DNA from: Bryobacterales bacterium
GTDB taxonomy: Bacteria > Acidobacteriota > Terriglobia > Bryobacterales > Bryobacteraceae
Length of the DNA stretch: 64,000 nucleotides
Assembly (NCBI GenBank): GCA_016713735.1
Contig: JADJOP010000043.1
Span: 62,001 to 126,000, forward strand
Direction of reading: 5' to 3'
Positions 53,681-62,922 of this stretch are shown here, piece by piece. The translations under genes and the position numbers were made by a program. The notes beneath the pieces were generated by a model. The model was not told the origin of the DNA, made no database searches, and saw nothing but the letters and a program-made list of their open reading frames with translations. The first letter of the stretch is position 1. Every line of letters begins with the position of its first letter.

Positions 53681-54499
53681 CCGGTAGACGCCGATCCAGT
53701 GGTTGACGAAGCCGAGCAGCGGCGAGGGGTTGACCACCGGCATGTGACAGGTGACGCAGGCGTTGCCGGCGATGGCCGTGGTGTGGCGCGGCTTGGCGTG
53801 GCACTCGGCGCACTTGGCGTCACCCAGCGGCTTGGTGTCTTCGTGCGGATTGTGGCAGGAGAGGCAGGAGAGCTTGCCCTCGCTTTTGAGGAAGCAGGCG
53901 CTCTGGCTGAAGTAGACAGGCTGATGGCGGACGTTCCAGGGGTTCTCGAAGTTGGTGGCTTCGCCGCGCGCGGGGGGCATGCGGTGGCATTGTCCACAAA
54001 GATCGTTGACCTCAACAGCGGAGAGCCTGGCCGGATTGCGGATGTTGCCGCGCTGCGGTTTGGCGGCATGATCGGCGCCGGGGCCATGGCACGTCTCGCA
54101 ACGGACACCCGGCTGGCCCGGTTCGATGGCGCGAGCGGGTGTGAGCCGCAGCTTGCCGGTGGAGTGGCACTGGAAGCAGCGCAGGATGTTGGAGTCGGCG
54201 GCGAAGGTCTGGTAGGTGACTCCATCGGGCGTGGTGTGGCCTGGGGTGAGGGCGAGCTTGCCGGATTTCTTATACCAGGAGAGGCCGTGTTCGACGTAGG
54301 TGTCTTCGCTTGCTTGCGAGACGTAGGTGACTGCTTGCGCGCCCGCGCCGAAGGCCCAGCGGCGGTCGCGCGTGCGTCCGAGGGCCTGGGCATGATGCGT
54401 GCCGGCCTGCGTGCGGGCGATCTCGGAATGACAAACGGCGCAGGACCTCGACCCTGCGAAGTCCTGCGCCGCGAGTAGGAGTAAGGCCAGCCCTACCAA
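53624..54499 (-). CDS. Seven-heme periplasmic cytochrome c
   Basis: The 291-residue protein has a short signal peptide and seven CxxCH heme motifs at residues 20, 108, 134, 168, 212, 230 and 248 (CAVCH, CFQCH, CETCH, CGQCH, CLSCH, CAECH, CVTCH). Spacing resembles the cytochrome c554/NrfB-like group (PF13435-type). It should move electrons across the periplasm; its redox partner is unknown. Its start overlaps the stop of the upstream TonB-dependent receptor gene by seven bases, so the two are co-translated. Confidence 0.85.
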   Translation of the reverse strand: MVGLALLLLAAQDFAGSRSCAVCHSEIARTQAGTHHAQALGRTRDRRWAFGAGAQAVTYVSQASEDTYVEHGLSWYKKSGKLALTPGHTTPDGVTYQTFAADSNILRCFQCHSTGKLRLTPARAIEPGQPGVRCETCHGPGADHAAKPQRGNIRNPARLSAVEVNDLCGQCHRMPPARGEATNFENPWNVRHQPVYFSQSACFLKSEGKLSCLSCHNPHEDTKPLGDAKCAECHAKPRHTTAIAGNACVTCHMPVVNPSPLLGFVNHWIGVYRLTGPRAKLLRPIQQRTRR

Positions 54500-57400
54500 G
54501 TAAAGCGGCCGCTGTACTGCAACTGGCGTCCGAGGTAGCCCGGACGCTGGGCGACGATCGACCCAAAGGCGGAGGTGCCGAAGTTTGTGCTGGGCAGATC
54601 GCCGTTAAAGGTGTTGGTGGCGTTGTAGGCCTCCATGCGCAGTTCAAACTTGACTTGCTCGGTGATGGCGAACGACTTGGCCAGGGTCAGGTCGATGTTC
54701 TTGAAGCGCATACCCTTTACCCCGTCATACTGCAGCGGATTGGTGCGGCGGGTGAAAGCGGGCAGGCGCTGGAACTTGGTGGTATCGAAGGCGCGGGTTT
54801 TGCTCGGGCTGTCGAGGGATGGGTCGCCATTCACCAACAGGCCGCCGAAGCGGAGGTACTGGCCGGTGTTGACCGAGAAGAGGCCGCTCAGCGACCATCC
54901 GCCGAAGACGCCGTCGACGACCCGGTTGGCTTCGTTCATGAACTTGCGTCCCTTGCCGAAGGGCAACTGATAGATGGCGGCGCCGGACCAGCGATGGCGC
55001 GGGTTGACGGCGGGCTGGAAGGTCAGGTTGTCGAGGAAGTTGTCCTGTTCGTCGTAGTATTCCTGATTCCGCTCGCGGTTGTAGTTGTAACCGAAGAAGA
55101 GGTTGAAGCCGTTGACGAAGGGGCGCTGGACGGAGATCTGGAGGGCCTGGTAGCGGTTGCGGCCCTGGCCAGTGAGACGTTGCTGGATGTCGCCGTACTG
55201 CGGATAAAGGCGCAGCAGCTGGGAGACGGGCACGTTGGCCTGGGTGCGCAACTGGCCGGGCATTTTGTCGGCCGCGAGCTTGTTGAAAAACGGGTTCGGC
55301 ACGTTGGCCGCGACCGCCGAGCCGCGCGCGTAGCCGATGCGCGGGTCCACCTGGTTCAGGTTGCGCGTCACCGGAGCGTTGCGGCCGAAGTTAGTGAAGT
55401 AGGTGGCGTCGAGCACAAATTGGCCCGGCAGCGCCCGCTGCATGCTGAAGTTGATGCGGTCGTTCACGCCGACCCGGAAGTCCTGATTGTAGAAGATGGG
55501 GGAGCCGCCAAGGTCGGTGTAGCGGCCAAAAGTCTTGCCGCTGACCGGAACGAGCCCACCGGGGAAGGGATTGCTGAGGCGAGATTGCGGCACGCCCGTC
55601 AGCAGCGGCAGGCCGCGCGAGGTGGCCTCAAAGCCGGGATAGAAGACGCTGCCGAGGACGTCGAGGCCGTCGGTAAGGGTAGAAGGCACGAGGTAGCGGG
55701 CGTAGCCGAAGCGCAACGCGGTCTTGTCATCGACGCGATAGGCGAGGCCGGCTCGCGGCATGAAGAGGAGCTTCTGGGCATCCCAGGAGCCGCGGTTGGA
55801 GGAATCGGTGAAGATCCAGGCGCCGTTGAAGACCGGGCTTCCCGTCCGGAGAGCCGTTGCCGCGGCGGGCAATACGGGCGCGTTGGCGCCCTGGAACTCA
55901 GGGATGGGAGAACTCAGATCGAGGAAGCGCGAGAGGCGGTCCTTGGGGTCGATCATGGGCGACTCGTATTCGTAGCGCAGTCCGAGGTTCAGCGTGAGGC
56001 GCTGGGTGACTTTGAAATCGTCTTGCACATAGAGACCAAAGAAGGTGTTTCGGTGGCGCTGGATGGGTAGCGATTGAATCAGCGTGTTGTTGTCCAGCGC
56101 GCCAACGAGCAGCGTGGCCCAGGCGTCGCCGCTCAGGTTGAGGTCGGGGTTGAGGAAGGTGCTCGCCGTCAGTTCCGGACGGATGTCGAAGGAGACGGGG
56201 CGGGGGCGGACCGCTTCCACGCGCTGCGAGCGCCATTCACCGCCTACCTTGAAATAGTGGCGGCCCTGAGCGCGAGAGATCTTCGACTGAATGTTGTAGG
56301 TCTCCGGGTCCTGATACCAGAAGCCGGTGCGGCCGAGTGCCGTGGCCGACGGCCCGCGGCGGACCGTGAAGCCGGGGTAGTACAACGCTGGGTCGTTGCT
56401 GGAGTAAGCGCTGTGCCAGTCGCTGCCGAGGATTTCAGTCAACTGGGCGCCTGAGATCTGAGCTTCGCCCACGGCGAACGAGTCAAAGATGCGGTTCCAC
56501 CCGCCGCGAATGTTGAACACCGTGCTGGCGTTCAAGGTGTAGACAAGATCGCCGACGGTCGTCCAGGCGTGGCGCTCGCTTCCGTTGGGTTGGACGGCGC
56601 GGGTGCCGGCGTAGTTGTCCTGCGCGACGTAGGTCTTGAACATGGAGTAGCGGCCGAAGATCTTGAGCTTGTCCGAGACGTTCCAGTCGGCGCGATCAGA
56701 GAAGTTCCAATATTCGACGCGCTCGGCAAAGCCCGTGCGGTAGTTGTTGACGCCGTCGCTGCCGGTGCCGGTGAGGTTGGGCTTCCAGACATCGTTCATG
56801 ACGCGGCGGCCCACCGGGTCCTGCTGGCTGGCCGGGATGATGTTGCCGGCGTAGGGTTGGCGGGTGGCCGTGCCGTTGGCGTTGAGCACCGTGGTGAACG
56901 GGTTATAGATGGCGCGCAGGCCGCCGCGGGCGTTAATCGACTTTGAAAAGTCGCCCGTGCGTTCGGCGTCGGTGGGCAGGGTAAAGGCCACCGAGCGCGG
57001 GTCCTGGCTGCGCCAGGCCTCGTAGGAGACGAAGTTGAACACCTTGTTCTTGATGACGGGCGAGCCGAGTGTGCCGCCGAAGATGTGGTTGCGCGTGAGG
57101 TTGGCGCGGCGCGTGATGTGGTCGGCCACGGCGTTGATCTTGGGGTTGCGGCCCAGGTAGTAGCCAGTGCCGTGAAACTCGTTGGTGCCGGACTTCATCT
57201 GCACGGTGATGACGCCGCCGGCCGAGTGGCCGAACTCGCTATCCACGGCGTTCTGTTGGATGTTGACTTCCTGCACGGCATCCATTGCCGGCGTGTAGGC
57301 CGACTTCTCGGAGGCCATGTTGGGGGCGCCATCGACGACCACGTCGTTCTTCGTGGAGGTATTGCCGCCGACGTCAATCTGCGTGGCCGCCCAGTGATGG

Positions 57401-57912
57401 TAGGGGCTCTGTTCGGTGGTCGACCGGATGACTGCAGCTGGATTCAATTGGGCCAGCAAGAACGGGTTGCGGTTGATGACCGGCAACTCGTTGGTCATCT
57501 TCTTGTCGAGCGTGATGCCCATGGTCGACGTGTTGAACTGAACGGCAACCGGCGCCGACTCGACCGTAACGGCTTCTGACGCCGAACCCACGTCGAGGCG
57601 GGCGTCGACCGTTAAGTCACCGCGGCTCTGGACGAGGATGTTTTTCTGAACGAACTTGCGGAATCCCTGCATCTCGACGGTGATGGTGTAGTTGCCGGCG
57701 ATCACGAAGTCGAAGAGATACTGGCCGTTGTTGTTGGTTTTTGTGGTTGCCGCCACGTTGGTGCCTTCGTTGGTCAGGATCACGTCGGCGCCGACAATCA
57801 CGGCTTGGGAAGAATCGGTCACGAGCCCCTGAACGCGAGCGCGGACGTCCTGAGCGAACGCCGGCGCTGTGAACAGACACAGGGACACCAAGAGAATACG
57901 GAACTTGCTCAT
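54493..57912 (-). CDS. Oar-like TonB-dependent receptor
   Basis: The 1139-residue protein has a signal peptide (ILLVSLCLFTAPAFAQ) and a carboxypeptidase-regulatory-like Ig domain (about 25-115: ARVQGLVTDSSQAVIVGADV). A plug follows (NPFLLAQLNPAAV, NTSTKNDVVVDGAPNM, GHSAGGVITVQMKSG) and then a long outer-membrane beta-barrel ending LGRQLQYSGRFTW. This Oar-like form is greatly expanded in Acidobacteria and probably imports oligosaccharides or other large nutrients. A GAGGGG site precedes ATG 57912. It is coupled to the seven-heme cytochrome gene downstream. Confidence 0.93.
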   Translation of the reverse strand: MSKFRILLVSLCLFTAPAFAQDVRARVQGLVTDSSQAVIVGADVILTNEGTNVAATTKTNNNGQYLFDFVIAGNYTITVEMQGFRKFVQKNILVQSRGDLTVDARLDVGSASEAVTVESAPVAVQFNTSTMGITLDKKMTNELPVINRNPFLLAQLNPAAVIRSTTEQSPYHHWAATQIDVGGNTSTKNDVVVDGAPNMASEKSAYTPAMDAVQEVNIQQNAVDSEFGHSAGGVITVQMKSGTNEFHGTGYYLGRNPKINAVADHITRRANLTRNHIFGGTLGSPVIKNKVFNFVSYEAWRSQDPRSVAFTLPTDAERTGDFSKSINARGGLRAIYNPFTTVLNANGTATRQPYAGNIIPASQQDPVGRRVMNDVWKPNLTGTGSDGVNNYRTGFAERVEYWNFSDRADWNVSDKLKIFGRYSMFKTYVAQDNYAGTRAVQPNGSERHAWTTVGDLVYTLNASTVFNIRGGWNRIFDSFAVGEAQISGAQLTEILGSDWHSAYSSNDPALYYPGFTVRRGPSATALGRTGFWYQDPETYNIQSKISRAQGRHYFKVGGEWRSQRVEAVRPRPVSFDIRPELTASTFLNPDLNLSGDAWATLLVGALDNNTLIQSLPIQRHRNTFFGLYVQDDFKVTQRLTLNLGLRYEYESPMIDPKDRLSRFLDLSSPIPEFQGANAPVLPAAATALRTGSPVFNGAWIFTDSSNRGSWDAQKLLFMPRAGLAYRVDDKTALRFGYARYLVPSTLTDGLDVLGSVFYPGFEATSRGLPLLTGVPQSRLSNPFPGGLVPVSGKTFGRYTDLGGSPIFYNQDFRVGVNDRINFSMQRALPGQFVLDATYFTNFGRNAPVTRNLNQVDPRIGYARGSAVAANVPNPFFNKLAADKMPGQLRTQANVPVSQLLRLYPQYGDIQQRLTGQGRNRYQALQISVQRPFVNGFNLFFGYNYNRERNQEYYDEQDNFLDNLTFQPAVNPRHRWSGAAIYQLPFGKGRKFMNEANRVVDGVFGGWSLSGLFSVNTGQYLRFGGLLVNGDPSLDSPSKTRAFDTTKFQRLPAFTRRTNPLQYDGVKGMRFKNIDLTLAKSFAITEQVKFELRMEAYNATNTFNGDLPSTNFGTSAFGSIVAQRPGYLGRQLQYSGRFTW

Positions 57913-57951
57913 CTGCTAACCCCTCAAAAGGTTGAATCTGCGGACGCCAGT

Positions 57952-57981
57952 ATATAACAGTTCCGTAATCGAAATTGTAAA
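57952..57981 (-). promoter_or_regulatory. Candidate promoter of the Oar-like receptor gene
   Basis: On the minus strand TTTACA (57976-57981) and TTATAT (57952-57957) are 18 bases apart, about 40 bases before the receptor ATG, in a locally A/T-rich gap. Confidence 0.5.
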
Positions 57982-58007
57982 GGATTGCAGGGCGGCCGGC
58001 CCGTCCG

Positions 58008-59249
58008 TTAGCTGGCTGGTTCGTAGTCCCAACCCCAGCCGGCGCGCTCATGCGGCCGTGTATAGATGCCTTCGGGGCCGCGCGAAATCTCGTACTGCTC
58101 CTCGAACATCTTGTAGGCTTGGGGCGGGCCACCGGGCGGGGGCATGAACAGTTCAGCCCAGGGAGCGTTGACGTGGGAGATCGAATAGTGGATGGCGCCG
58201 TTCAATCCGCCGCCGTGGGGAATGACGGGGATGTCGTAGGCCGATGCCATGGCGGAGATCTTCAGCAACTCGGTGAGCCCGCCGCACCACTGCAGGTCAG
58301 GCTGCCAGATGGAGGCGCCGTTGTGCTCAAGCAGATAGCGGAAGCCGTAGCGGCCGTATTCGTGTTCGCCGGTGACGATGCGCGTCGATTTGATGGCTGC
58401 GTTGAGGCGGCCGAAGCCGGCGTAGTCGTGCGGCTGTAGAACCTCTTCCATCCAGTAAACGCGATAGGGGGCCATCATCTCGGCCATCTCAAGGGTATAG
58501 CGCTCGGTCCAGGCCATCCAGCAGTCGAGCATGATGTCGCCGTCGGGGCCGAGGGCGGTGCGGGCGCGTTTCACCAACTCGACGTTCTTGCGCATGCCGT
58601 CGATGCCGTCGGCCGGGCCGTGCGGGATGGCCAATTTCAGGCGCTTGTAGCCGAACTCCACGTGCTGCTCGATGTCGTTACCGGTGCAGTAGGCCGGAAC
58701 GCGTTCCTTCACCTTGCCGCCAATCAGCTTATAGACCGGCACGTTGAGGGCCTTGCCGACGATGTCCCACATGGCGACGTCGACGCCTGAGATGGCGTTC
58801 ATGGTTACGCCCATCCGCCCGTAGCTCATGGTGGCGCGCCAGCAGAGGTCCCAGTTGCGTTCGATGTTGAACGGGTCCTTGCCGAGCAGAAGCTTGGTGA
58901 GGTGGCCGGTGACGATGGCCCCGCCGCCGGGACCGCCGCTGCCATAGCCCTTGATGCCCTTGTCCGTGGTGATCTCGACGGTGAAACCGGGCACGTTATC
59001 GGCGGCAAAGAGCGACCGCGTGGCTTTGTATTCCGGATAGATCGAAACCGGGTTGGCCACCTCCACGCCCTGCGTCGACCACGACCCGGCCGACGGCGTG
59101 TAGGCGGGCAGCGGCTTTAAGGGGCGTGTGCGCACCAGGCGGATGGCGGTGATCCTGAGGTTGCTCTTCTCCTGTTGAAAGGGGAAGGCGGGCAGGGCGA
59201 ATCCGGCGGCGGTGGCGCCGGACAGGGTGAGGAAGTGGCGGCGGTTCAT
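58008..59249 (-). CDS. Tat-exported rhamnonate dehydratase-like enolase-superfamily enzyme
   Basis: The 413-residue protein begins with a twin-arginine signal (MNRRHFLTLSGATAAGFALP). It is a mandelate racemase/muconate lactonising enzyme close to L-rhamnonate dehydratase: GYKRLKLAIPHGPADG, metal ligands in MLDCWMAWTERY (Asp), YWMEEVLQPHDYAGF (Glu) and VTGEHEYGRYGFRYLL (Glu), then WQPDLQWCGGLTE and GGGLNGAIHYSISH with the catalytic His region. It would dehydrate an aldonic acid such as L-rhamnonate; export to the periplasm is unusual for this step. Divergent from the fucosidase gene. Confidence 0.87.
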   Translation of the reverse strand: MNRRHFLTLSGATAAGFALPAFPFQQEKSNLRITAIRLVRTRPLKPLPAYTPSAGSWSTQGVEVANPVSIYPEYKATRSLFAADNVPGFTVEITTDKGIKGYGSGGPGGGAIVTGHLTKLLLGKDPFNIERNWDLCWRATMSYGRMGVTMNAISGVDVAMWDIVGKALNVPVYKLIGGKVKERVPAYCTGNDIEQHVEFGYKRLKLAIPHGPADGIDGMRKNVELVKRARTALGPDGDIMLDCWMAWTERYTLEMAEMMAPYRVYWMEEVLQPHDYAGFGRLNAAIKSTRIVTGEHEYGRYGFRYLLEHNGASIWQPDLQWCGGLTELLKISAMASAYDIPVIPHGGGLNGAIHYSISHVNAPWAELFMPPPGGPPQAYKMFEEQYEISRGPEGIYTRPHERAGWGWDYEPAS

Positions 59250-59331
59250 CGGGGAACAGCCTATCGAGCGAGGAGCGCCGGGGTCAAGCGGTAAGGGGCT
59301 TCACCAAGCCCAGCATCACTGCCCCTGCTTG

Positions 59332-59349
59332 TCGAAGGAGCCGCTTCGA
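59332..59349. promoter_or_regulatory. Perfect inverted repeat between rhamnonate dehydratase and fucosidase genes
   Basis: TCGAAG (59332-59337) and CTTCGA (59344-59349) form a perfect six-base palindrome with a six-base spacer in the 164-base divergent gap. The position suits an operator controlling both sugar genes, but no regulator gene is next to it. Confidence 0.3.
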
Positions 59350-59413
59350 AAACGCGTTCGTGAGACGATAGCTCCGAGCGAGCGCCGGCGCTGGCCGGCC
59401 CGCTGGAGGCGAG

Positions 59414-60877
59414 ATGAAACGGATTCTTATTCTCATGGCCGTGGCCGCGGCCGCCGCGTGGGGACAGAGGTATGAGCCAACGTGGGAGTCGATCGACAAA
59501 CGGCCGACGCCGAGCTGGTTTACCGATGCCAAGTTCGGCATCTTCATTCACTGGGGCGTATACTCGGTGCCCTCCTATGCGCCGGTGATTCCCGGCAAGC
59601 TTGCCTATGCGGAGTGGTATTGGAACGCCATGACGCAGGGGCGGGAGAATGCCAAGGCCAATCCGATTCAGAAGGGCACTTGGGAGTATCACCAGAAGCA
59701 GTATGGAGCCTCCTTCCCCTATCAGGACTTCGCGCCGCAGTTCCGAGCCGAGTTGTATGATCCCGACCATTGGGCCGACGTGTTTGCGCGATCAGGCGCG
59801 CGTTACGTCGCGCTGACCTCGAAGCATCACGAGGGGTTCGCGCTCTGGCCGAGCAAGGAAGCTTCGGCCACATGGGGCCGTCCCTGGAACGCGGTGGAGA
59901 TTGGGCCGAAGCGCGACGTGCTGGGTGACCTCACCGATGCCGTGCGCCGCAAGGGGCTCAAAATGGGCTTCTACTATTCGCTCTACGAGTGGTACAACCC
60001 GGTGTGGCTGAGCGACAAGCCGCGCTACATCCGCGAGCACATGACGCCGCAGTTCAAGGACCTGGTGACGCGCTACAAGCCGTCGATCATCTTCAGCGAC
60101 GGCGAATGGGATCTGCCTTCGGCCGATTGGGGCAGCCCCGCCCTGCTTGCCTGGCTGTTTAATGAGAGCGCGGTGAAGGATGAGGTGGTGATTAACGACC
60201 GCTGGGGCAAGGACTCGCGCCACAAGCACGGCGGCTATTGGACCACCGAGTACACGCCGGGGATGGCCGGTATGGATCACCCTTGGGAGGAAAGCCGCGG
60301 GATGGGCTTCAGCTATGGCTACAACCGCGCGGAGAAGCTGGAGCATTATCATTCGGGCCGCGACCTGGTGATCATGCTCGCCGATCTGGTGAGCCGGGGC
60401 GGCAACCTTCTGCTCGACATCGGGCCCGACGGCGATGGCACGATCCCGGTGGTGATGGAGCAACGGCTCATCGAGATCGGCGATTGGCTGAAGGTGAACG
60501 GTGAAGCCATCTATGGGACGAAGCCGTGGACGGCGACGCGCCAGTGGAGCACGGGTGAGCAGCCCAAGATCGAATACAACAAGGAGTACTCAACGGCCTA
60601 CGATGTGACGCAACTCACGGCGAAGCAAGCGCCGGGGAAAGCGTCGATCGAGGCCTTCTTCACGGCGAAGGGCGACGCCGTCTACGCGGTTCTTCCGCGC
60701 TGGCCTGGCAAGCGTTTCGTGGTGAACGATGTGGCCGGCGTGAAGAGCGCGTCGTTGCTGGGCGCCGCGGGTGCGCTGAAGGTGCGCTCCCGAAAAGGCG
60801 GAACGGTGATCACGTTGCCCGACATGCCGGAAGAGCTGATGCGCCAACCGGCGTGGGTGTTGAAGCTGAGCCGTTAA
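59414..60877 (+). CDS. Alpha-L-fucosidase, GH29 family
   Basis: The 487-residue protein has a signal peptide (MKRILILMAVAAAAAWGQ) and the GH29 barrel: WFTDAKFGIFIHWGVYSVP, YVALTSKHHEGFALWPS, GLKMGFYYSLYEWYNP, and SIIFSDGEWD with Asp229 as the expected nucleophile. GGNLLLDIGPDGDG lies near the end of the barrel, and a C-terminal beta domain completes it. It removes L-fucose from glycans in the periplasm or outside the cell. Its stop overlaps the convergent PQQ dehydrogenase stop by four bases. Confidence 0.95.
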   Translation: MKRILILMAVAAAAAWGQRYEPTWESIDKRPTPSWFTDAKFGIFIHWGVYSVPSYAPVIPGKLAYAEWYWNAMTQGRENAKANPIQKGTWEYHQKQYGASFPYQDFAPQFRAELYDPDHWADVFARSGARYVALTSKHHEGFALWPSKEASATWGRPWNAVEIGPKRDVLGDLTDAVRRKGLKMGFYYSLYEWYNPVWLSDKPRYIREHMTPQFKDLVTRYKPSIIFSDGEWDLPSADWGSPALLAWLFNESAVKDEVVINDRWGKDSRHKHGGYWTTEYTPGMAGMDHPWEESRGMGFSYGYNRAEKLEHYHSGRDLVIMLADLVSRGGNLLLDIGPDGDGTIPVVMEQRLIEIGDWLKVNGEAIYGTKPWTATRQWSTGEQPKIEYNKEYSTAYDVTQLTAKQAPGKASIEAFFTAKGDAVYAVLPRWPGKRFVVNDVAGVKSASLLGAAGALKVRSRKGGTVITLPDMPEELMRQPAWVLKLSR

Positions 60878-62901
60878 GGAAGAGCGAAGGCGACGTAGCT
60901 GCCGCCCGAAGGTGCGCCGCTCTTGCCGCCGCCGGCGGCGATGGCGACATACTGCTTGCCCTTTACCTCATAGACAACGGGCGTCGCGTTGCCGCCCGCG
61001 GGGAGCGTTGTTTCCCACAAGAGCTTGCCGGTGCTCTTGTCGAAGACGTGGAACTTGCGGTCATGGTTGGTCGCGCCGATGAAGAGCAGTCCGCCCGCTG
61101 TCACCACGCCGCCGCCGTAGTTTTCCGTGCCTGTGTTGCGCATACCCTTGGCGGCGAGATCGGGGAACTCACCGAAAGGAATCTGCCAGGCGTACTGGCC
61201 CGTGTTCACGTTGAGCGCATTCAGCGTTCCCCAGGGCGGCGCGATCGCGGGATAGCCGTCGGCATCGAGGAACTTGTTGTAGCCATCGGTGCGGTACTTC
61301 AACTGCACGCTTGCGGACTGCCGCGGCGCGGGCAGTTCGATCTCCTTGTTGTCGCCCGTGCGCAGGAATCCGGTGAGCGCCTTGACGCCCGCATCGCCGA
61401 GAAAGGCAAAGCCGGGCATGCGGCCGGCGCCCTTGCGGATCACCTCCTCGACGTTTTTGCCTTCGAGGTTGAGCAGGGCGGGGAACTCAGGCGGGGTGCC
61501 TTTGCGATCTTCCCGGTGGCAGCTCGAACAATGGCGCGAGTAGAGTTGTGCGGCCGTGGACTTGCGCGTGCCGTCGCCTTGCGGGACCAGGCGCAGGATC
61601 CACGCCATCTCGTTCGAGTTGATGTAGAGCATGCCTGTCTCGGGATCGTAGGCCTGGCCGCCCCACTCGGCGCCGCCGTCGAAACCGGGGAAGATCACCG
61701 TACCTTCAAAGCTGGGCGGAGTGAATTGCGGGCCGCTGCGATAGGTGCGGAAACGCTTGAGCGCGTCGGCATGGGCTTCCGGCGTGCGGCGCGTGAGCAT
61801 CTCTTCGGTCAACTGCTGGCGGGCGAAGGGCGCGGGCTGGAGCGGCAACGTCTGTGTGGGGGAGAGTTGTTCGCCATCAGCAGGCGAGGGCGGCGTCTTC
61901 ACGGTCTCGAGCGGGAAGAGCGACTCGCCCGTCTCCCGGTTGAAGACGAAGACGTGACCGGATTTCGTGCACTGCGCGACGGCATCGATGGTGCGGCCGT
62001 TGCGCTTGACGCTGACCAGTACGGGGGCAGTGGGCAGGTCGCGGTCCCACACATCGTGCTTGACGAATTGGAAATGCCAAACGTGCTTGCCGGTGGCTGC
62101 GTTGAGGGCGATGAGGCTGTTGGCATAGAGGTTGTCGCCGGGGCGGTTGCCGCCGTAGAAATCGAACGCCGCCGAGCCGGTGGGAACGAACACGAGGCCG
62201 CGCTTCTGGTCGACGGCCATGCCGGGCCATGAGTTGGCGCCGCCGAGCGTTTTCCAGCCATCGGCAGGCCAGGTGTCATGGCCGGGCTCGCCGGGGTGCG
62301 GGATGGTGTGGAAGCTCCAGCGCAGCTTGCCCGTGCGAGCGTCGAAGGCGCGGATGTCGCCAGGGGAAGAGGGCAGCCCTTCGCTGGTGAGGAAGCCGAC
62401 GATGAGCAAGTCGTTGTAGACCACGCCGGGTGAGGTCATCTGCAGACGCTGCGTCTCGGGATCGCGGCCGAGGCCCTGGCGCAGATCGACGCGGCCGTTG
62501 TCGCCGAATTCGGTGACGAGCTGGCCGGTCTTGCGGTCGATGGCGAAGAGCTGATGCCCGGCACCGAAGTAGAGGCGGCCATTCCAGTGCATGAAGCCGC
62601 GGCTGCGCTGCTTGCTGGTGACGGGCTTGCCGAAAAACGGATCGAAGCTCCACAGTTGCTTGCCGCTGGCTCCGTCGAGGGCCACCACGCGCAGTTTGGG
62701 CGTGGTGGCGTAGAGCACGCCGTCGATCACGAGCGGGCGGCACTGGATTTCAGAGCCCTTGAACTCGTCGCCGGAGTCGAACTGCCAGGCCTTCGTGAGG
62801 CGCGAGGCGTTGGATGACGTGATCTGTTTGAGGGGCGAATAGAGTTCCGGCTGCGCGGCGGCAAGCGCGGCAAAGGCGATCAACAAAAAAGCGGTGCGCA
62901 T
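60874..62901 (-). CDS. PQQ-dependent dehydrogenase with fused cytochrome c domain
   Basis: The 675-residue protein has a signal peptide (MRTAFLLIAFAALAAAQ) and the quinoprotein beta-propeller of the glucose/alcohol dehydrogenase type (LKVRVVAL-like docking strands; ALDGASGKQLWSFDPF, AFDARTGKLRWSFHT, ALNAATGKHVWHFQF, GQYAWQIPFGEFPDL). A cytochrome c domain with heme motif CSSCH (about residues 450-530) is inserted before the last blades. It should oxidise a sugar or alcohol and pass electrons through its own heme. It lies 21 bases after the amidohydrolase gene on the same strand. Confidence 0.88.
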   Translation of the reverse strand: MRTAFLLIAFAALAAAQPELYSPLKQITSSNASRLTKAWQFDSGDEFKGSEIQCRPLVIDGVLYATTPKLRVVALDGASGKQLWSFDPFFGKPVTSKQRSRGFMHWNGRLYFGAGHQLFAIDRKTGQLVTEFGDNGRVDLRQGLGRDPETQRLQMTSPGVVYNDLLIVGFLTSEGLPSSPGDIRAFDARTGKLRWSFHTIPHPGEPGHDTWPADGWKTLGGANSWPGMAVDQKRGLVFVPTGSAAFDFYGGNRPGDNLYANSLIALNAATGKHVWHFQFVKHDVWDRDLPTAPVLVSVKRNGRTIDAVAQCTKSGHVFVFNRETGESLFPLETVKTPPSPADGEQLSPTQTLPLQPAPFARQQLTEEMLTRRTPEAHADALKRFRTYRSGPQFTPPSFEGTVIFPGFDGGAEWGGQAYDPETGMLYINSNEMAWILRLVPQGDGTRKSTAAQLYSRHCSSCHREDRKGTPPEFPALLNLEGKNVEEVIRKGAGRMPGFAFLGDAGVKALTGFLRTGDNKEIELPAPRQSASVQLKYRTDGYNKFLDADGYPAIAPPWGTLNALNVNTGQYAWQIPFGEFPDLAAKGMRNTGTENYGGGVVTAGGLLFIGATNHDRKFHVFDKSTGKLLWETTLPAGGNATPVVYEVKGKQYVAIAAGGGKSGAPSGGSYVAFALP

Positions 62902-62922
62902 GAGATTGGGGTGGCAACCAGC

